Shown here: in pieces, positions 7,201 through 7,448 of the stretch
Position numbering within the stretch: position 1 is the stretch's first letter
Layout of the letters: the number at the start of each line of letters is the position of its first letter
Origin: CAYJAD01 sp964372165
GTDB taxonomy: Bacteria > Desulfobacterota > Desulfovibrionia > Desulfovibrionales > Desulfovibrionaceae
Assembly: GCA_964372165.1 (NCBI GenBank)
Contig: CAYJPT010000114.1
Span: 1 to 7,448 of the forward strand
DNA length: 7,448 bases
Direction: 5' to 3'
Notes under the pieces: model-generated
What the model saw: only the letters and a program-made list of their open reading frames with translations
Told to the model about the DNA's origin: nothing
Database searches by the model: none
Program-made: the position numbers and the translations under genes

Positions 7201-7208
7201 TCTTGCAT
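4200..7208 (-). CDS. putA: Bifunctional proline dehydrogenase / delta-1-pyrroline-5-carboxylate dehydrogenase PutA
   Basis: Oxidises proline to P5C with FAD (electrons to quinone), then P5C semialdehyde to glutamate with NAD+. It has 1002 residues, typical of minimal PutA proteins. The PRODH barrel covers about 190-435 with Lys201, Asp242 (IDMES), QAYLKD (274-279), RLVKGAYWD (301-309, Tyr307), ASHN (354-357), EFQVLYGM (379-386) and proline-binding YLVRRLLEN (416-424; Arg419, Arg420, Glu423). A charged linker lies at about 436-470. The aldehyde dehydrogenase domain (about 500-980) has PWNFP (651-655), Lys676, FTGS (727-730), Glu757 (EMGGKN), catalytic Cys791 (GQKC) and EEVFGP (886-891). No N-terminal ribbon-helix-helix domain is present, so it should not autorepress as in E. 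coli. The start at 7208 has GAGGA 6 nt upstream. All key residues are present, so the enzyme looks functional. It is upstream of livH on the same strand. Confidence 0.97.
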   Translation of the reverse strand: MQESTNAKAIERGKEMFASISGEKPSLFNKAAWMGKVMDWSMQNEQFKVQIFRFVDTFPSLTTPKLLTDHIREYFGDEKDMPAFLSTGAKVAGMLGSLGGGMLNKFISGNIHEMAKQFIVGEQTTDAVKNMKKLRKDGFAAVVDVLGEATLSHAEAEVYVNTYLELLDALEKDYNSWDALGNDPKQKEDWGHAPKINIAIKPTATFCLANPQDFEGSVVGILDQARRICKRAVELNAFFCIDMESYKHKDITLEVYRRLKLEFKDYPHIGIVLQAYLKDAEKDTEELIAWARANKTQISIRLVKGAYWDYEVVKAKQMGWEVPVWTIKAESDACFERISYNILKNNDICHFACASHNVRTISAVLEIAKELNVDDSRYEFQVLYGMAEPVRRGILKIAGRVRLYCPYGDMVPGMGYLVRRLLENTANESFLRQSFVEEASLEKLLEDPHKTVERERAEREKNKKAAPQVDGFGPFVNEPMVDFTRADHRAVFPAEIAKIRANALGKVYPLYIGGKNVEVADRIPTVNPSKPSEVLGQVCQGGIAEVDMAMAAAREAYPAWRDTAPVERAKYLIKAAAIARRRLYELSAWQVLEVGKQWDQAQADVAEAIDFLEYYAREMQRLSKPRRMGNAPGELNHYMYDPKGITAVIAPWNFPLAISLGMASAAIVAGNPVIYKPANITGIIGHQIVEIFEEAGLPAGVFNYLPGRGSVMGDYLVEHPDISCIAFTGSMEVGLRIVEKAGKTSPTQANVKKVISEMGGKNAIIIDDDADLDEAVPHVLYSAFAFQGQKCSACSRLIITDAIYDKAVERLVEGAKAMLVGPAEDCTYAMGAVADGAAQKNVLEYAAIAEQEGKLLYKSPVPEGEGYWVPITIVDGIKPEHRIAQEEVFGPVLAIMRATDFDNAIELANSTRFALTGGVFSRSPKNLDKARQKFRVGNLYLNRNNTGALVERQPFGGARMSGVGTKAGGPDYLLHFMDPRVITENTMRRGFAPVEEDDDWTA

Positions 7209-7214
7209 ATTTGT

Positions 7215-7219
7215 TCCTC
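7215..7219 (-). promoter_or_regulatory. putA ribosome binding site
   Basis: GAGGA on the minus strand is 6 nt from the ATG at 7208, a good spacing that supports this start. Confidence 0.6.
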
Positions 7220-7235
7220 AAAAATTTTCAAAATT

Positions 7236-7256
7236 TTACTTAATGGTGTTACTTAA
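7236..7256. repeat. Paired 8-bp direct repeat upstream of putA
   Basis: TTACTTAA occurs at 7236-7243 and again at 7249-7256, separated by TGGTG, giving a 13-bp period. It lies 28-48 bases before the putA ATG and downstream of the candidate promoter, where a bound protein could block transcription. A-T blocks (AAAATTTT) flank it. It could be an operator or an accident of AT-rich sequence. Confidence 0.35.
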
Positions 7257-7302
7257 AAAATTTTTCACTCTACACTTTACAACAAAAAGAATCTCTTCCA
7301 AA

Positions 7303-7331
7303 ATTATAAGGTATATGAGTAATAGTGCTAA
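7303..7331 (-). promoter_or_regulatory. Candidate sigma-70-type promoter of putA
   Basis: On the minus strand a perfect TATAAT (7308-7303) is preceded, at exactly 17 nt, by TTAGCA (7331-7326), which matches the TTGACA consensus at 4 of 6. Transcription would start near 7296, leaving a leader of roughly 90 bases that contains the paired TTACTTAA repeats. The promoter overlaps the first codons of the divergent reading frame, so the two genes could influence each other. Confidence 0.4.
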
Positions 7332-7448
7332 TAATTCATTAGGCGACAAGCTAACAAATTACTACGAATGCGTCAATGCACAAAAAAGTATGGTCTTATT
7401 ATTAACAAGCCAAGATACCCTTCACGACATTCTAATTTCAATTTTATG
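7315..7448 (+). CDS. 5' end of an unidentified gene divergent from putA (cut by the window edge)
   Basis: An open frame starts at ATG 7315 and runs without a stop for 44 complete codons to the right edge (begins MSNSANNSLGDKLTNYYECV, ends TLHDILISIL). AAGG (7308-7311) is 3 nt before the ATG, somewhat close. The frame is also open upstream, with another ATG at 7243 that lacks a ribosome site and would add a low-complexity Lys/Phe-rich stretch. I do not recognise the family. The fragment has a polar start and then an amphipathic, helix-like TSQDTLHDILISIL segment. Its position, back to back with a putA that lacks its own DNA-binding domain, is where a regulator would often be found, but that is inference only. 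Confidence 0.4.
   Translation, partial: MSNSANNSLGDKLTNYYECVNAQKSMVLLLTSQDTLHDILISIL

Noticed and set aside
4200..7208. Several open frames of 60-75 codons within putA on either strand
   Set aside because: They are shadows of a well-supported coding sequence and lack ribosome sites or recognisable products.

Overview
The window is an AT-rich bacterial segment. It carries amino-acid uptake and catabolism genes on the minus strand, plus an unusual non-coding block at the left end. The organism is probably a Gram-negative proteobacterium or Desulfobacterota member (Desulfovibrio/Geobacter-like). That is an inference from the style of the PutA protein, which is about 1000 residues, joins two enzymes and lacks a DNA-binding domain, and from the LivHMGF set. 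It has not been confirmed by any search.

Layout from left to right. Positions 1-636 hold no gene I can support. The stretch is packed with inverted repeats, and by eye it contains three diverged copies of one hairpin-led repeat: minus strand 170 to 1, plus strand 254 to 361, and minus strand 629 to 505. The livF stop codon lies inside the outer end of this block. Positions 637-4010 hold a compact minus-strand operon in transcription order livH, livM, livG, livF, encoding a branched-chain/hydrophobic amino acid ABC transporter (two permeases, two ATPases). livH/livM and livM/livG overlap by ATGA, and livG and livF are one base apart. No periplasmic binding-protein gene is present. Positions 4011-4199 are intergenic and hold an 85-bp bulged palindrome (4081-4165) with a TATAAT hexamer inside it facing livH. 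Positions 4200-7208 are putA, a proline dehydrogenase fused to delta-1-pyrroline-5-carboxylate dehydrogenase. Positions 7209-7314 are a divergent control region with a candidate putA promoter and an 8-bp direct repeat. From 7315 to the right edge runs the open 5' end of a plus-strand reading frame I cannot identify.

How they fit together: PutA oxidises proline to glutamate, feeding electrons to quinone and NADH. The adjacent Liv permease/ATPase set may import proline or related hydrophobic amino acids for it. This is an inference from adjacency, and the binding protein must be encoded elsewhere. PutA has no ribbon-helix-helix domain and so cannot repress its own gene as the E. coli protein does. 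The divergent reading frame and the paired repeats upstream of putA are therefore the first places to look for its control.

The most interesting material is the repeat cluster at 1-641, followed by the palindrome between putA and livH. Neither is explained by the genes.
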